Part shown: piece by piece, positions 17,633 through 27,474 of the stretch
Layout: each line of letters opens with the position of its first letter
How positions within the stretch are numbered: position 1 is the stretch's first letter
DNA from: Stentor coeruleus
Taxonomy: Eukaryota > Ciliophora > Heterotrichea > Heterotrichida > Stentoridae
Direction: 5' to 3'
Length of the DNA: 30,880 bases
Assembly: GCA_001970955.1 (NCBI GenBank)
Contig: MPUH01000877.1
Span: forward strand, 1-30,880
Position numbers and translations under genes: made by a program
The notes under the pieces: generated by a model
The model's input: the letters and a program-made list of their open reading frames with translations, nothing else
Databases searched by the model: none
What the model was told of the DNA's origin: nothing

Positions 17633-17650
17633 GCCCAGGCTAGCCTGGGC
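17633..17650. repeat. Perfect 18-bp GC-rich palindrome
   Basis: GCCCAGGCTAGCCTGGGC equals its own reverse complement and is 14/18 G+C in a strongly AT-rich setting. It lies 86 bases upstream of the minus-strand ATG at 17547 and just before the relic at 17680. A dimeric protein-binding site or a hairpin is possible. Confidence 0.75.
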
Positions 17651-17679
17651 CTTTTATTATAGCTTTTATATATTTTTAG

Positions 17680-18071
17680 GAGGTTATAATTATTTTAAAA
17701 TTCCCAAATCTTTTATATGATACAAACTATATATTATGTTCTTTAGCCTCTCAAAAAAATATCCAGTACTTCAGTTACTATATTCCAAATCTTCAACACT
17801 CTAATCTAAAACTTTATACTTTTTTACTTATTTATAATGTTTCACAAGCAGAAATACCCGCTAAAACAATATTTTAAAAGATTTTTTCTTAGATTCTAAA
17901 AATATTGAGGTTTTAAGCAAAAACCTTATGAGTTCTAGTATAGTAGAATTAATAAAAGATTTTATTCATAATTATCATGAAACATGCAATGGCTTACTAG
18001 TAAATTTACTACAAATTGTTATAGACACGAATCAAGACACAACAATAATGTGTATAAATACTTGTAAATAG
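17680..18071 (+). pseudogene. Frameshifted gene fragment, helical protein
   Basis: Two consecutive open stretches look like one protein broken by a frameshift. Bases 17680-17877 give 65 codons ending in TAA (includes NIQYFSYYIPNLQHSNLKL and IYNVSQAEIPAKTIF). The second stretch, about 17865-18071, ends in TAG (includes LKDFFLDSKNIEVLSKNL, SIVELIKDFIHNYHETCNG and LLVNLLQIVIDTNQDT). A one-base change near 17870-17880, beside T and A runs, would join them. The composition resembles HEAT/ARM-type helical proteins. No ATG or intron explains the break. It is either a truncated pseudogene or a gene fragment damaged by homopolymer error. Confidence 0.4.
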
Positions 18072-18628
18072 TATAAATCAATGTTTGCTAAACAGAGTAT
18101 TTATTATACAATATTTATGTGAATTAGTTGTATAAAATTCTAGATATGGGAAATAGCACTGATGATTGTTTGTGAGATATTAAAACTACATAGAGAGACC
18201 TAAAGATGTGATATAAAATTTATAGTATTGTATATAATGTATTGTTATAGTATATAAATAATATTTTTATTATATAACTTATAGTGTATGTGTCTTTATA
18301 TTTTCTAAAGCAGTGCATGTCTATATATGCTCCCATATAATAATATATGACTAGATATCATATTATATTTTAAGATAAAATACAACTTTTGTGAAGTTTT
18401 TTAATGATTGTAGGGTTTAGTTTAGCATTTTTTGTTTTTTTTTTGGATTGCCGAAATGCCTCGCATAAGGAGGTGCTTTCATTTTAAAGTAGGTGTTAAT
18501 TTTGGTTTTGTATATATATAAATTAATTTATACAATTAGATAAAATACCTAAATAATTCACTTAATATTCGAAGATAAGTTTAGTAATATTAGAAAAATT
18601 ATAAGAAATTACAATAATAAACGCTTTT

Positions 18629-18754
18629 TTAGCCTTTAGATTTTAGACCAGCACAAGTTTCACATTTTTCTCCAANGATTTTAGACCAGCACAAGTTTCA
18701 CATTTTTCTCCAAATTCCAAAATCACCTTCAAAACAAGTACATCCATAAAAATC
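18629..18754 (-). pseudogene. EGF-like coding fragment next to an assembly gap
   Basis: On the minus strand, with the duplicated copy collapsed, one frame reads YGCTCFEGDFG and a shifted frame reads FGEKCETCAGLKSKG then TAA. Together they give the C-x-C-x2-G-x2-G-x2-C-x2-C spacing of EGF/laminin-type repeats. The shift sits at a near-repeat (TTTGGAATTTGGA) beside the N at 18676, so it could be an assembly error. No more of the gene is visible upstream. It is either a real gene tail lost to misassembly or a relic. Confidence 0.3.
18639..18713. repeat. 37-base direct duplication around N (assembly artefact)
   Basis: Bases 18639-18675 and 18677-18713 are identical and flank a single N at 18676. 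This is the same signature as at 12241. Confidence 0.85.
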
Positions 18755-18820
18755 TAATTAACCACCTTAAAAATAAGCATTCCCCATACAAAATTTAACT
18801 ATCCACTTATAAAAATCCTA

Positions 18821-18953
18821 AAATATCAATATCAAACCAAACCAAAAATACAAAAACAGGCATATCTTCACATAACAATAAAAATTNAAATATCAATATC
18901 AAATCAAACCAAAAATACAAAAACAGGCATAACTTCACATAACAATAAAAATC
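18821..18953. repeat. 66-base near-identical duplication around N
   Basis: Bases 18821-18886 and 18888-18953 flank an N at 18887 and differ at only about three positions. Unmerged contig ends from two alleles or from error-prone ends would give this. A true tandem repeat is less likely. Confidence 0.75.
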
Positions 18954-19105
18954 CCAAATCCACCTCACATAATAAAGTTATAATAATTCAAAACCATTTA
19001 TATTTTCTAAATATCACACATCAGAAGTCTTAAAAATTTAAATTTCTATCTCCCTATATTCCAAGCACATCCTTCAAAATCCTCATTGTTTCCTATACAA
19101 AATTG

Positions 19106-22100
19106 ATGGATCATAATAATATTTTCATGGAAAGACGTGTTGATTGCGCTAAAAAATACCTAACTTTAGTACGACATAAGTTCAGGGAGCAAACCAGCAA
19201 GTATGAAGAGTTCTTAACAATAATGAAAGGTTTCAAAGAACAAAAGTAAGCAACAATTAGGCTTGACACAGAAAGTGTCTGCAAACGTGTTCAGGAGCTT
19301 TTCAAAGGACATAAAGTTTTGCTTGTAGAGTTCAATAAACTCATCCCTACGAATTACAGAATCAATGTTGAAACACGTCCTCATTACAATGAAGCTATAG
19401 ATTACATGAGAAGAGTAAAAGAAGAAACTAAAGATCGTCCTGATGTATATTCAGAATTCATAAAGGTATTAAAAAAGTATCAAGATAAAACCATGACAAT
19501 AGAAGAAGTAAACAACTCAGTTCGGATAATAATGGTGGATTATCCAATTTTAATCGAAAGCTTCAAAGCATTTTTACCAAATTACTATGAAAACTCAGAA
19601 ACTGAAGAAGAAGATGATTATGAGCCTGTACTAGCCAAACCAATAAAAAAACGAACTGACATAGCGAATTTGTCAATTGAAAAAATGGTAGTCGAAGCAA
19701 TATCAGAGCCAATCAATAAAAATGAAGTCCTCTTTTTTAAAAGGCTCAAAAAAGTTATGGAATTAAACTCGCAAACTGGGACTGATTATTATTTAGAACT
19801 TATCAAAAGCTTTGAGCTTTATAGTGAATCTGTTGTTACAAAAGCTGAACTTTTTGGTTTGGTTGAGCCTTTGTTTAAACTTTCGAACTATATGAATTTC
19901 TTGAACCTTACTTCACATTCAGTTAGGAGGTTTCCAAAGGAGGAAAATAGAGAAATTGTCATATTTATACAAAATCAGCTTAATGAGATGTTTGAAGTGT
20001 TAAAATTTATATGTGCTACAAGGGAGAGTAGTAGGAGAAAACATGGACTTTTTTTCAGACCACTTTCTGATTTTGATACATCGAAAAGTAAACGTCATGG
20101 GCATAGTTATTTAGAGATACAAAGACCGAGAATCCTTAAAGAAAAACCTGAACCTGAAATTAATGGCCAATGGGTATCTGTGCCTTATGGTTCAGAGGAC
20201 TTTAACTTCCGACATTTCCGAAAAAATATTTTCGAGGACGCTTTATTCAAATGTGAAGATGAGAGATTTGAGCTGGATATGGCAACAGAAAACGCTTGCT
20301 ACACCTTAAGACTTTTAGAAAACTCACTTGAAGAAGCTAATTTACTAACACCAGAACAGCAAAAAACTTATGCTTTAGAAGAAAAAATTTTCAGCAAAAT
20401 CCGTTTAAGGCCGATATTCAGTATTTATAGCGATCATGCTCAGAAAATAATAGAAATGCTTCGAAATAGTCCTATAAAATCCTTGCCAGTAGTTATAAGC
20501 CGAATAAAATCAAAAATTGAAACCTGGAAAAAAACTAGCAGATTTGATAGTGAACGGGTTTGGAAGGAAATTTTTGAAAAAAATTTCTATAAAAGCTTAG
20601 ACCATAGGAGCTTTTATTTTAAACAAAATGAGAAAAGGATGACAAACCCCAAAGCTTTTTTGACTGAAGCTAAAGCTCGATATGTAAATAAAGAAGAGTA
20701 CAAAAATTTACTGAGAAAATTTTTTAAAAACCAACTCACACAGCCAAACTATGAGTTTTTGGGTGGGTCTAGAAATACTTTGTTTTTCAACAGTTTTGCC
20801 GGTCTCTCCTCAGGTGTAGTCCACCGAGTTCCCGAAAACTTCAAAGACGATATTCTCGACGAATTCCAACAACTCGATATCCAAGCAAAAAAGCTCCTCT
20901 ACATAAACGCCCCAGATTATTCCACCTTACCTCATTTCCGTCTTCTATTCACCTCTCCACACATATTATACGATTCAATCCGTCTAATCCTATACGCATT
21001 AGAAAAATCCAATCTAGATAAATCCAAAGTAGACAAATGGATTCAAACAATATTCAAAGATTTTATGGGTATAAAACTTCCTTCTGATATAATCCAACAC
21101 AAAGTTGAAGAGTTTTTTGAGACTATTCCCGAAGACTTAGATGAAGATCTTAATAAATGTCAAACTGATGTTGATTACACAAAACGAATAATAGACAGAT
21201 GGATAAACACAGAAAATTATAATGAAATGGATATTGATGATGGGTCAGTATCAGAATCAGCACAAGACCCAATGACATTGAAAAAAGACCAGAATTTTTT
21301 CGCATATTTACCTTTATTAAAAGATCATCAAGTTCTATATTGTCCTTGTACTATTTATTATTTCATAAGATTTTTATATGATATATATGAAAGATTACTT
21401 AAAGTGAAAATCATCCTAAGCCAAAACCCTAAAGATCATGATTATAACCGACTTGAATATGGTCCTTATAAATTCGAAGTCCATGTTGAAACTGAGTATT
21501 TAGGTTTCCTCAAAGTTGTATGTGGTTTATTAAGAAACACTTATGATGCAAGTAAATTTGAAGACAAATGTCGTAGTTTATTAGGCAATGATAGTTATGT
21601 GTTTTTTACATTTGATAAACTTGTTAATTATGCATCTAAATCATTACATGCACTTGCTAATGATGAAGCTACAGGCAAAGCTGCATCTTTATTTACGAAA
21701 TTTTCAAAAACTAAACTTAATGAAGAAATGTATTTAGCTGAGTTATTTGGGATTTCACCTAATACACAAGTGTTTAGATTACATTGGAATATAAAATGCA
21801 GTGTTTTGTCTGTTACTTATATAGAAAGTCCATATGAAAAACTTGCTGAACAAAGCGTGAAAAATGCTCAGAAATATAAAAAACATTATCTTAATAGCAG
21901 TGTTCAAAACAGTTGTATTGAAGAACTTAGGCATTTTCAGTATAGGTGTGAGTTGTATTTGAAATACAATGATTTGGTTATAAATGATTATGCGAAAGAA
22001 CTTTTTTATTATCAAAATATAATGCATGGAATGATTGAAAACTCTTATAAACTTCAGTATATACCTGGAGGTGAGGATTTTATGATAAATTTAAGGTATT

Positions 22101-22237
22101 ATGGGAATAATATGCTGCTAGAAAGTGAGAGTGAATGCTTTGTATGTCAAGATAAGAACTCGTTGTATCAGAAAGTTAGCGAGTACTCGGAAAAGAAGTT
22201 TAAAGTGTTTAGAGACTCTTGGATATATCAGCAGTAA
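19106..22237 (+). CDS. SIN3: SIN3 transcriptional corepressor scaffold
   Basis: Exons 19106-19245 and 19261-22237 encode 1038 residues. Splicing the 15-nt intron restores a full paired amphipathic helix domain, PAH1, at about 9-75 (FREQTSKYEEFLTIMKGFKEQ, then VCKRVQELFKGHKVLLVEFN). PAH2 is at about 89-158 (FIKVLKKYQDK, FKAFLP) and a PAH3-like repeat at about 203-266. The HDAC-interaction region, about 314-506, carries the family signatures WVSVPYGSEDFNFRHFRKN, CEDERFELDM and KSLDHRSFYFKQ. The conserved C-terminal region follows. SIN3 bridges DNA-binding factors to Rpd3-type histone deacetylases in the nucleus. The ATG at 19106 is the first after an in-frame TAA near 19033. Proteins annotated from a single ORF would lose PAH1. 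It is shorter than animal SIN3, mainly from compact linkers. Confidence 0.95.
19246..19260 (+). other. 15-nt intron of SIN3
   Basis: The intron reads GTAAGCAACAATTAG. Unspliced it brings a TAG into frame. Removal joins FKEQK to LDTESVCKRV inside PAH1. Confidence 0.95.
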
Positions 22238-22811
22238 TAAAAATATCATTAGTAATAAGATGGGTTTGAGTTTTTATAGGAAAGATTATTAATAATATCG
22301 TTTCTCCATAGTTTTTTTTATGTTTAGAAAACTTTTATTTATCACTTTTATTATTAAAAATATGATATTATTAGTATTTATATTACACAGGATTGTGTTG
22401 ATTTTACCTGCTACTTTAAAATGGATAAAAATATTTGAACTTTATTATATAATAAGGGAATGTTAAGTTAAATACATATAGATTTTATAGTATAATATAT
22501 AAATAACACTAATAATACAATTATAATATCAAACTAACTTGAAAAAAATCATAATCTCTAATACTATCCCATAATGAAAAATTCTAATCTTATTTTATAT
22601 TAAAAAATTTAATTTTCCTGCTGTTTATTCAATAAAGCATTTTTAGTATATTTTCACACAAATTCTTAGCACTATTTATGCTGAAACTATTAAAAAATCT
22701 AATTTTTCACAAACTCAAACCTTAAACAAACACTTAACCCTCGTCAATAACCCATGAGAAATCATATTTCCCTATAGGTGAAAACTTAAAAAAACCCATA
22801 AATATTCAAAA
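22238..22811. other. Intergenic, probable NPHP4 promoter region
   Basis: This AT-rich gap separates two plus-strand genes. The last 100 bases before the ATG at 22812 are C/A-rich on the coding strand, as upstream of other genes here. No ORF or RNA gene is seen. Confidence 0.55.
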
Positions 22812-25800
22812 ATGGGCGAAAATTTAATCCTTGAATGGTCTCGTGACGTGAATCTCCATGACTCCATCCCTGTGCCAGACTCTGTAAAACAAACTCCTCA
22901 ATCAATTCCCTACATCTTAAAAATCGAAGGTATCGAAGGTGGCCAAGAAGTAAACCTCAACGAAATGTTATTTTCCCTCACTTTTTTCCACGTAGCCTCA
23001 AGCAGTTTTTTCGGCCGAACCTTCAACTTTTCCGAAGACTTAACTGTATTTTATCATTCTCGTGTAGCTGATGAGCAAGCATTAGGTATATGTGAAATCA
23101 TCCATATTGACAGGGTAAACTTTTCAGAAAAAAAGCTCCTGGGCTGGTGTAAGCTTTTTTGCTTTACAGAACGTGGTTCAGAAAACTCTCCAATAAATTC
23201 TGGGAGTTCAAGAGTACTTTTACATAGTCAAGTGTCATCATTAATCTCAGGTTTTTCATTAAGATACAGTGTTAGGGTTTATGATGAACTAAGGGAAATT
23301 TTTACTATCCTTCCACCTGATACATTTTGTGGTAGTCATGAAACTATACCAGGTGTACGAGGAAGGAAAATAGCTGAGAACTCAAGAATTACAATGGAAA
23401 AAAAAGCTAATATGACAATACAAGATATAGTTGTTAACCCTGGTTATGAGATCGAACAGAAAGTTCTGGTTTTTGCTGAGAAATATCAAAGGGAAAAGTT
23501 TTTAACACAAACTGATAATCGAAGGGCTAAGGTTCAAGAACGTCGAATACTAGTTGGCACACATAACACATGGACTTATACTGGAAATAATGGCCCTGAT
23601 AGTTCTGCGGTACTTAGACTTGAAGATACCCGTTTAGTTTCCCCAAGTATTATTAGTATTAAAGATACTGTTGATGACCCTATGGTTGGTATTGTTTTTG
23701 AACTTCAATATATGATCCTTATCCCAAAAAAAATAGGAGAATCAGATGAACTTATAACAATCAATATAGGCTGGGCACCTCATGTTGGAGATAAAGATGG
23801 ACGTTTTGCTGTATCTATGATCTCAGGACCAGGTAGAAGCATATCAGGGAAAATGTTATGGGATATATCAATAGATATTGAAATTGAATTTGATATAAAT
23901 CTCACTGGTTTTGCCCCAAGGATTGAAAGGACTGTTATAGAAAATAATCCTGATATGAGTAATGTGTTAAGAGAAAATGATAGGAAAGCTGCTGAAGAAC
24001 GTAGGAGGATGCAAGATGAGATGAGAAGGCTTCAAGATGAGCTTGAAAGAGAAAGACGTAAACCTCCTCAGCAAATTGTCAAAGAACAGATTATCCCAAT
24101 ACCCCCACCACCTGTTGTTATTGAGTCCCCAAAGAAAGTTATGGCTGAAATCGCAAGTCAAACTTTAAATTTTACAGAATCTGAGCCTTTAAAAGCTAAT
24201 TTTACAAACCCACCTGATTATTCATATTTAGATGCAGCAGTACCTTTAGCTACTACAGATAATTTTGATAAAGCAGCTACACAACCTTTACCTAAACATA
24301 TATCCCGAGCTGATAAAGCGAGATTAGTCAAATCGGGGATGAGAGGTTTATTAGAATATGATGCTTCAAATGCAATGTACTCACCAAGACTTGATATTGA
24401 AGCTCAAGATCCATTAAAAGGGGCGAATTTTATTATACAATTTCTTGCGTATAGACAATATAATAATAAAAAACGCTTACCTGAAAATGTGTGTTTCGGG
24501 CTTAGATTCTATAATTTTTCTAATGTTATAACTGAAGCTGCGCATATAAGAATGGAACAAATGGGTATACCTTGGATTATAGAAAAACTTAATGGCCCGT
24601 CTAGTGAGATGATTGTGAAATTTGAAATTGAAGCTTGTGAATGGGATATTGTTGATTTTGCTAAGTATTTGATGAGGAAAACTTTACTTGTAGAGATTTG
24701 GGACCTTGCAAGTCATATGATTTTAGGGTTTTGTAAGATACCTTTGATTGAAATGCTTAGACAAGGAAGGCCTAGTGTGGTTGTTACAAAGGAATACCCT
24801 GTGTGTGATGAGTTTAATGGCGACCATTTCGGTAGTTTGCAAATACTTTTAAGAAATGTTGGTGTCCAGTCTGCAATTAGAATGCAACCTTCACAAAACC
24901 CTCTGAAAATCACAGGTGGTCAAGCTAAGCACAAGTACCGGGCAAGGGCAAAACAATTGGTCGTAACTCAGAATGAACCTCCAGTTCCAATAGGCAATGA
25001 CGAAAATAGAAAGCGTCTTAGGGTTCTTGAGTATAAAAAGTCTATGAAAAAACCAGGCGACGAAACCTGGGAACAAGAAAAAGAACTCAATGAAATCATC
25101 ATGATTAGAGAAAACCGCAAACCTCTAGTCATAAAACAAGCATTAAGAGAATATCTAAGTAATGCTCAAAAATTATATGTTCGGCCAGGACAGGTCCTGG
25201 CCTTTGAATTCATCCTCCATAATCCTCACGATTTCGAAGAATGTTTTACAATGGATATTTCTGATGAAGACCTAAAAGTTATTGTAAGCCCAATGGAATG
25301 GCAATGGTGGGTATCTAATAAAAATTTCGATAGACCAATAGATTATGATATTTTAAGCGAAGAATTCAGTATAGTCCTTCGTCCAGGAGAAACTTGTCCG
25401 ATAATTTTCAAGTATTTCAGTTGGACACCTACAAGTAAAGTTATATCAACATGGGTTAATCAATCAAAAGGCTCTCCATTATGCGCTTTAGAGTTAGAAA
25501 TAGTCCCTGAAGCATGTCCTGTAGATTATGTTTTTCACTTTTACGAATGTGAAAATCGTAATGTCAAACTCCGACTACCTCCATTATATCTTTATGACTG
25601 TCCTTCTAAACCAATAATCCAATGTAGTAGTCCGAAAACTGTAGTTCAATGGGAAGGTGATAATGAAATCAGTATCGAAATCAAAGTTCCTCCAGCACCA
25701 GACACTTTAACTTTCAATATAATAGCTTATGAAAGCCCATATTGTGAAGAAGTCAAAGCAAACTGGGAAATTAAACTTCATTCATTAGTAGGTATGGATA

Positions 25801-26369
25801 TCAGTGTTAATATGGGTCAAAATACTATGGTTAGAGTTACATGTCCAGGTGATGAAGCTAGAACAGTCTCACTTTTTAGTTCAAATGATCTTATGGTAAC
25901 TTTTCCTCCACCTCATAATAAACCTTTTACTCTTATGCCAAGAACAGTTAATAATCTTCCAGTTATGGTTAGAAGTGATACTCCTATAGCTCAAAATGTT
26001 CGTGTACATTGTGTTGATGTTTTTCATAAACAACTTGTTCATGCATGGGTATTAAAAATACAAACTACAGGGACAAATATTACTCAGTCTTTTGAATTGA
26101 AATGTCCTATGAATTGTCTTACTGAAAAAAGAGTACCTTTTGTTAATAGAAGTCAGTCTTGGGCGAATTTTCATTTTAGGTCATCGAATACTAGGATTTT
26201 GGAAGTTAAGGAAAATAAATTCGCCCTTGAAGCTGGGGCTAGAGGGTTTATTGCTATTGTTATTACCCCGCCGCCAGTACCGGCTGTAGCTGAGGTTTCG
26301 GTGTTTGCTAATGATAGTGAGGAGAATATTTTTGAATGTTTGATGTTTAAGCTTGATTTCATGCCGTAA
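22812..26369 (+). CDS. NPHP4: Nephrocystin-4, ciliary transition-zone protein
   Basis: The 1185-residue single ORF matches nephrocystin-4 in order along its length. Near the N-terminus is SFFGRTF. At about 385-420 is a short charged coiled coil (AAEERRRMQDEMRRLQDEL) followed by a Pro stretch. The central C2-like region contains FIIQFLAYRQ and IPLIEMLRQGRPSV. The Ig/MSP-like C-terminal region contains FEFILHNPHDFEECFTMDI, LRPGETCPIIFKYFSW, VFHFYECENRNVKLRLPP and VHCVDVFHKQLVHAW. NPHP4 works with NPHP1 and RPGRIP1-type proteins at the ciliary base, gating entry of proteins. It is shorter than the vertebrate protein because the central disordered part is reduced. No intron of the local type was found. 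The start is the only nearby ATG and the stop is TAA. Confidence 0.92.
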   Translation: MGENLILEWSRDVNLHDSIPVPDSVKQTPQSIPYILKIEGIEGGQEVNLNEMLFSLTFFHVASSSFFGRTFNFSEDLTVFYHSRVADEQALGICEIIHIDRVNFSEKKLLGWCKLFCFTERGSENSPINSGSSRVLLHSQVSSLISGFSLRYSVRVYDELREIFTILPPDTFCGSHETIPGVRGRKIAENSRITMEKKANMTIQDIVVNPGYEIEQKVLVFAEKYQREKFLTQTDNRRAKVQERRILVGTHNTWTYTGNNGPDSSAVLRLEDTRLVSPSIISIKDTVDDPMVGIVFELQYMILIPKKIGESDELITINIGWAPHVGDKDGRFAVSMISGPGRSISGKMLWDISIDIEIEFDINLTGFAPRIERTVIENNPDMSNVLRENDRKAAEERRRMQDEMRRLQDELERERRKPPQQIVKEQIIPIPPPPVVIESPKKVMAEIASQTLNFTESEPLKANFTNPPDYSYLDAAVPLATTDNFDKAATQPLPKHISRADKARLVKSGMRGLLEYDASNAMYSPRLDIEAQDPLKGANFIIQFLAYRQYNNKKRLPENVCFGLRFYNFSNVITEAAHIRMEQMGIPWIIEKLNGPSSEMIVKFEIEACEWDIVDFAKYLMRKTLLVEIWDLASHMILGFCKIPLIEMLRQGRPSVVVTKEYPVCDEFNGDHFGSLQILLRNVGVQSAIRMQPSQNPLKITGGQAKHKYRARAKQLVVTQNEPPVPIGNDENRKRLRVLEYKKSMKKPGDETWEQEKELNEIIMIRENRKPLVIKQALREYLSNAQKLYVRPGQVLAFEFILHNPHDFEECFTMDISDEDLKVIVSPMEWQWWVSNKNFDRPIDYDILSEEFSIVLRPGETCPIIFKYFSWTPTSKVISTWVNQSKGSPLCALELEIVPEACPVDYVFHFYECENRNVKLRLPPLYLYDCPSKPIIQCSSPKTVVQWEGDNEISIEIKVPPAPDTLTFNIIAYESPYCEEVKANWEIKLHSLVGMDISVNMGQNTMVRVTCPGDEARTVSLFSSNDLMVTFPPPHNKPFTLMPRTVNNLPVMVRSDTPIAQNVRVHCVDVFHKQLVHAWVLKIQTTGTNITQSFELKCPMNCLTEKRVPFVNRSQSWANFHFRSSNTRILEVKENKFALEAGARGFIAIVITPPPVPAVAEVSVFANDSEENIFECLMFKLDFMP

Positions 26370-26919
26370 TTTAGGAATTTTAGATATGGTAATGATTTAA
26401 TATTTGGGGGAAGGTTTTTTTTGGAATTTTTTGGTTAGAGTGAAGATATATGGAATTAAGATTTTATTGGAGATTTGAGGATTTAATATTAAAAAATGAT
26501 TTTTCGCTTTTTGGTATATGATAAATTATATAAGTTGATATAAGAAAGTTCATAAATAAATACTTTATATGATTAAAATATATGCAAATGTTTTTGTGGA
26601 AAAAAAGATTATTTTACATTTTAGAATACTAGAAATTATCTAGATTATATATGGTAAAATAATTTCTTATTAAATACATTCCTGATCTTTACCTTTTTAT
26701 CAAATCCTAGTTTAAAAAAAAAATACTAAACCTATAAAATTATAAAACCACTTAAATCTTTATATTTTCTTTTACCAAAGCTTTTAATCATTAAGAGATT
26801 TGATTGCATATAACTAAAAATATTTAATTTTATATACAAAATCCAATTAAATCGATGGATAATTAGGTATATTAATCTTACTACTATTCTTATCACAATA
26901 ATATATTATTGCGTACAGC
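26370..26919. other. Intergenic between convergent genes
   Basis: After NPHP4 the DNA is G/T-rich for about 150 bases, then AT-rich up to the 3' end of the MARCH-like gene. Stops occur in all frames and nothing is recognised. Confidence 0.55.
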
Positions 26920-27474
26920 TCATACTGAATTTTCATATGGAAGAATTATCCAATTATTCACTGCTGTATGCACTAGAGCTTTTAAAATTGCATTTATAAG
27001 TAAAATTAGACTGAATAATGCTAAGATTATGCATATCACAGTTACAGGTAGCATAGACTGATATTCTCTTTTCTTTATCATGTTATATGTTCCAACAGCA
27101 CTGATTGCAAGCATTGAAGACACTATCAAAAAGAGAATAGGAATACTACAGAGGTAAGCAAGTTTGTTTTTAAACCCATACTTTATATCGCATTTACACT
27201 TCATGACAAGCTTCATATTAAACTCTTTTCTACAAACTTCACAAATCGCATTGGTTTTCTGAGGGAACTTTTGATTTATCCATTTCTTCAAACAGCTATC
27301 ATGAACAAATTTACTTGTGCCTGAGCATAAGCATGGCGCTAATAAGGGTTCTGGTCCCATATCTAAACATATCCTGCATATGTTGTCTGAAGAACTTGAT
27401 AGCAAAATTTCTTCTGATTTAACACTTTCAATGTTATTACTAATCTGATCACACAAAACGTTTACTTCTTCCAT
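26920..27474 (-). CDS. MARCH-like membrane RING-CH protein, probable E3 ubiquitin ligase
   Basis: The 184-residue product has a RING-CH finger with ligands C33, C36, C48, C50, H58, C61, C78 and C81, the C4HC3 order of MARCH ligases, including HDSCLKKWI between the two metal sites. Two hydrophobic segments follow at about 103-127 and 140-167, so the finger probably faces the cytosol. MARCH proteins ubiquitinate membrane proteins and steer their traffic. No partner domain is present. The start is the first ATG. The stop is TGA; if TGA were read through, about a dozen residues would be added, with no domain reason to expect it. It is a different subtype from the FHA-linked RING-CH protein at 13625. 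Confidence 0.88.
   Translation of the reverse strand: MEEVNVLCDQISNNIESVKSEEILLSSSSDNICRICLDMGPEPLLAPCLCSGTSKFVHDSCLKKWINQKFPQKTNAICEVCRKEFNMKLVMKCKCDIKYGFKNKLAYLCSIPILFLIVSSMLAISAVGTYNMIKKREYQSMLPVTVICIILALFSLILLINAILKALVHTAVNNWIILPYENSV

Larger units (their letters stand above)
18072..19105. other. Long intergenic, assembly-scarred region upstream of SIN3
   Basis: It contains AT-rich DNA with poly-T near 18430-18443 and a small imperfect stem around 18463-18485 (CCTC, loop GCATAAG, GAGG). It also holds an EGF-like coding fragment, two N-marked duplications, and a C/A-rich stretch leading to the SIN3 ATG. No intact gene is visible. Confidence 0.55.

Noticed and set aside
18463..18485. A small structured RNA gene at the CCTC/GAGG stem
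   Set aside because: The stem is only four base pairs with a bulged extension; no tRNA, snRNA or 5S features are present.
19319..22237. SIN3 starting at base 19319
   Set aside because: That codon is TTG inside PAH1; the spliced upstream exon gives an ATG start and the missing half of the domain.
23839..23853. GTAGAAGCATATCAG in NPHP4 as an in-frame 15-nt intron
   Set aside because: Length and ends fit, but positions 4 and 10 are not A, unlike every supported intron, and the surrounding protein reads normally.
25981..25995. Stop-free 15-mers such as GTGATACTCCTATAG in NPHP4
   Set aside because: They lack A at position 10 and lie in conserved beta-rich sequence.
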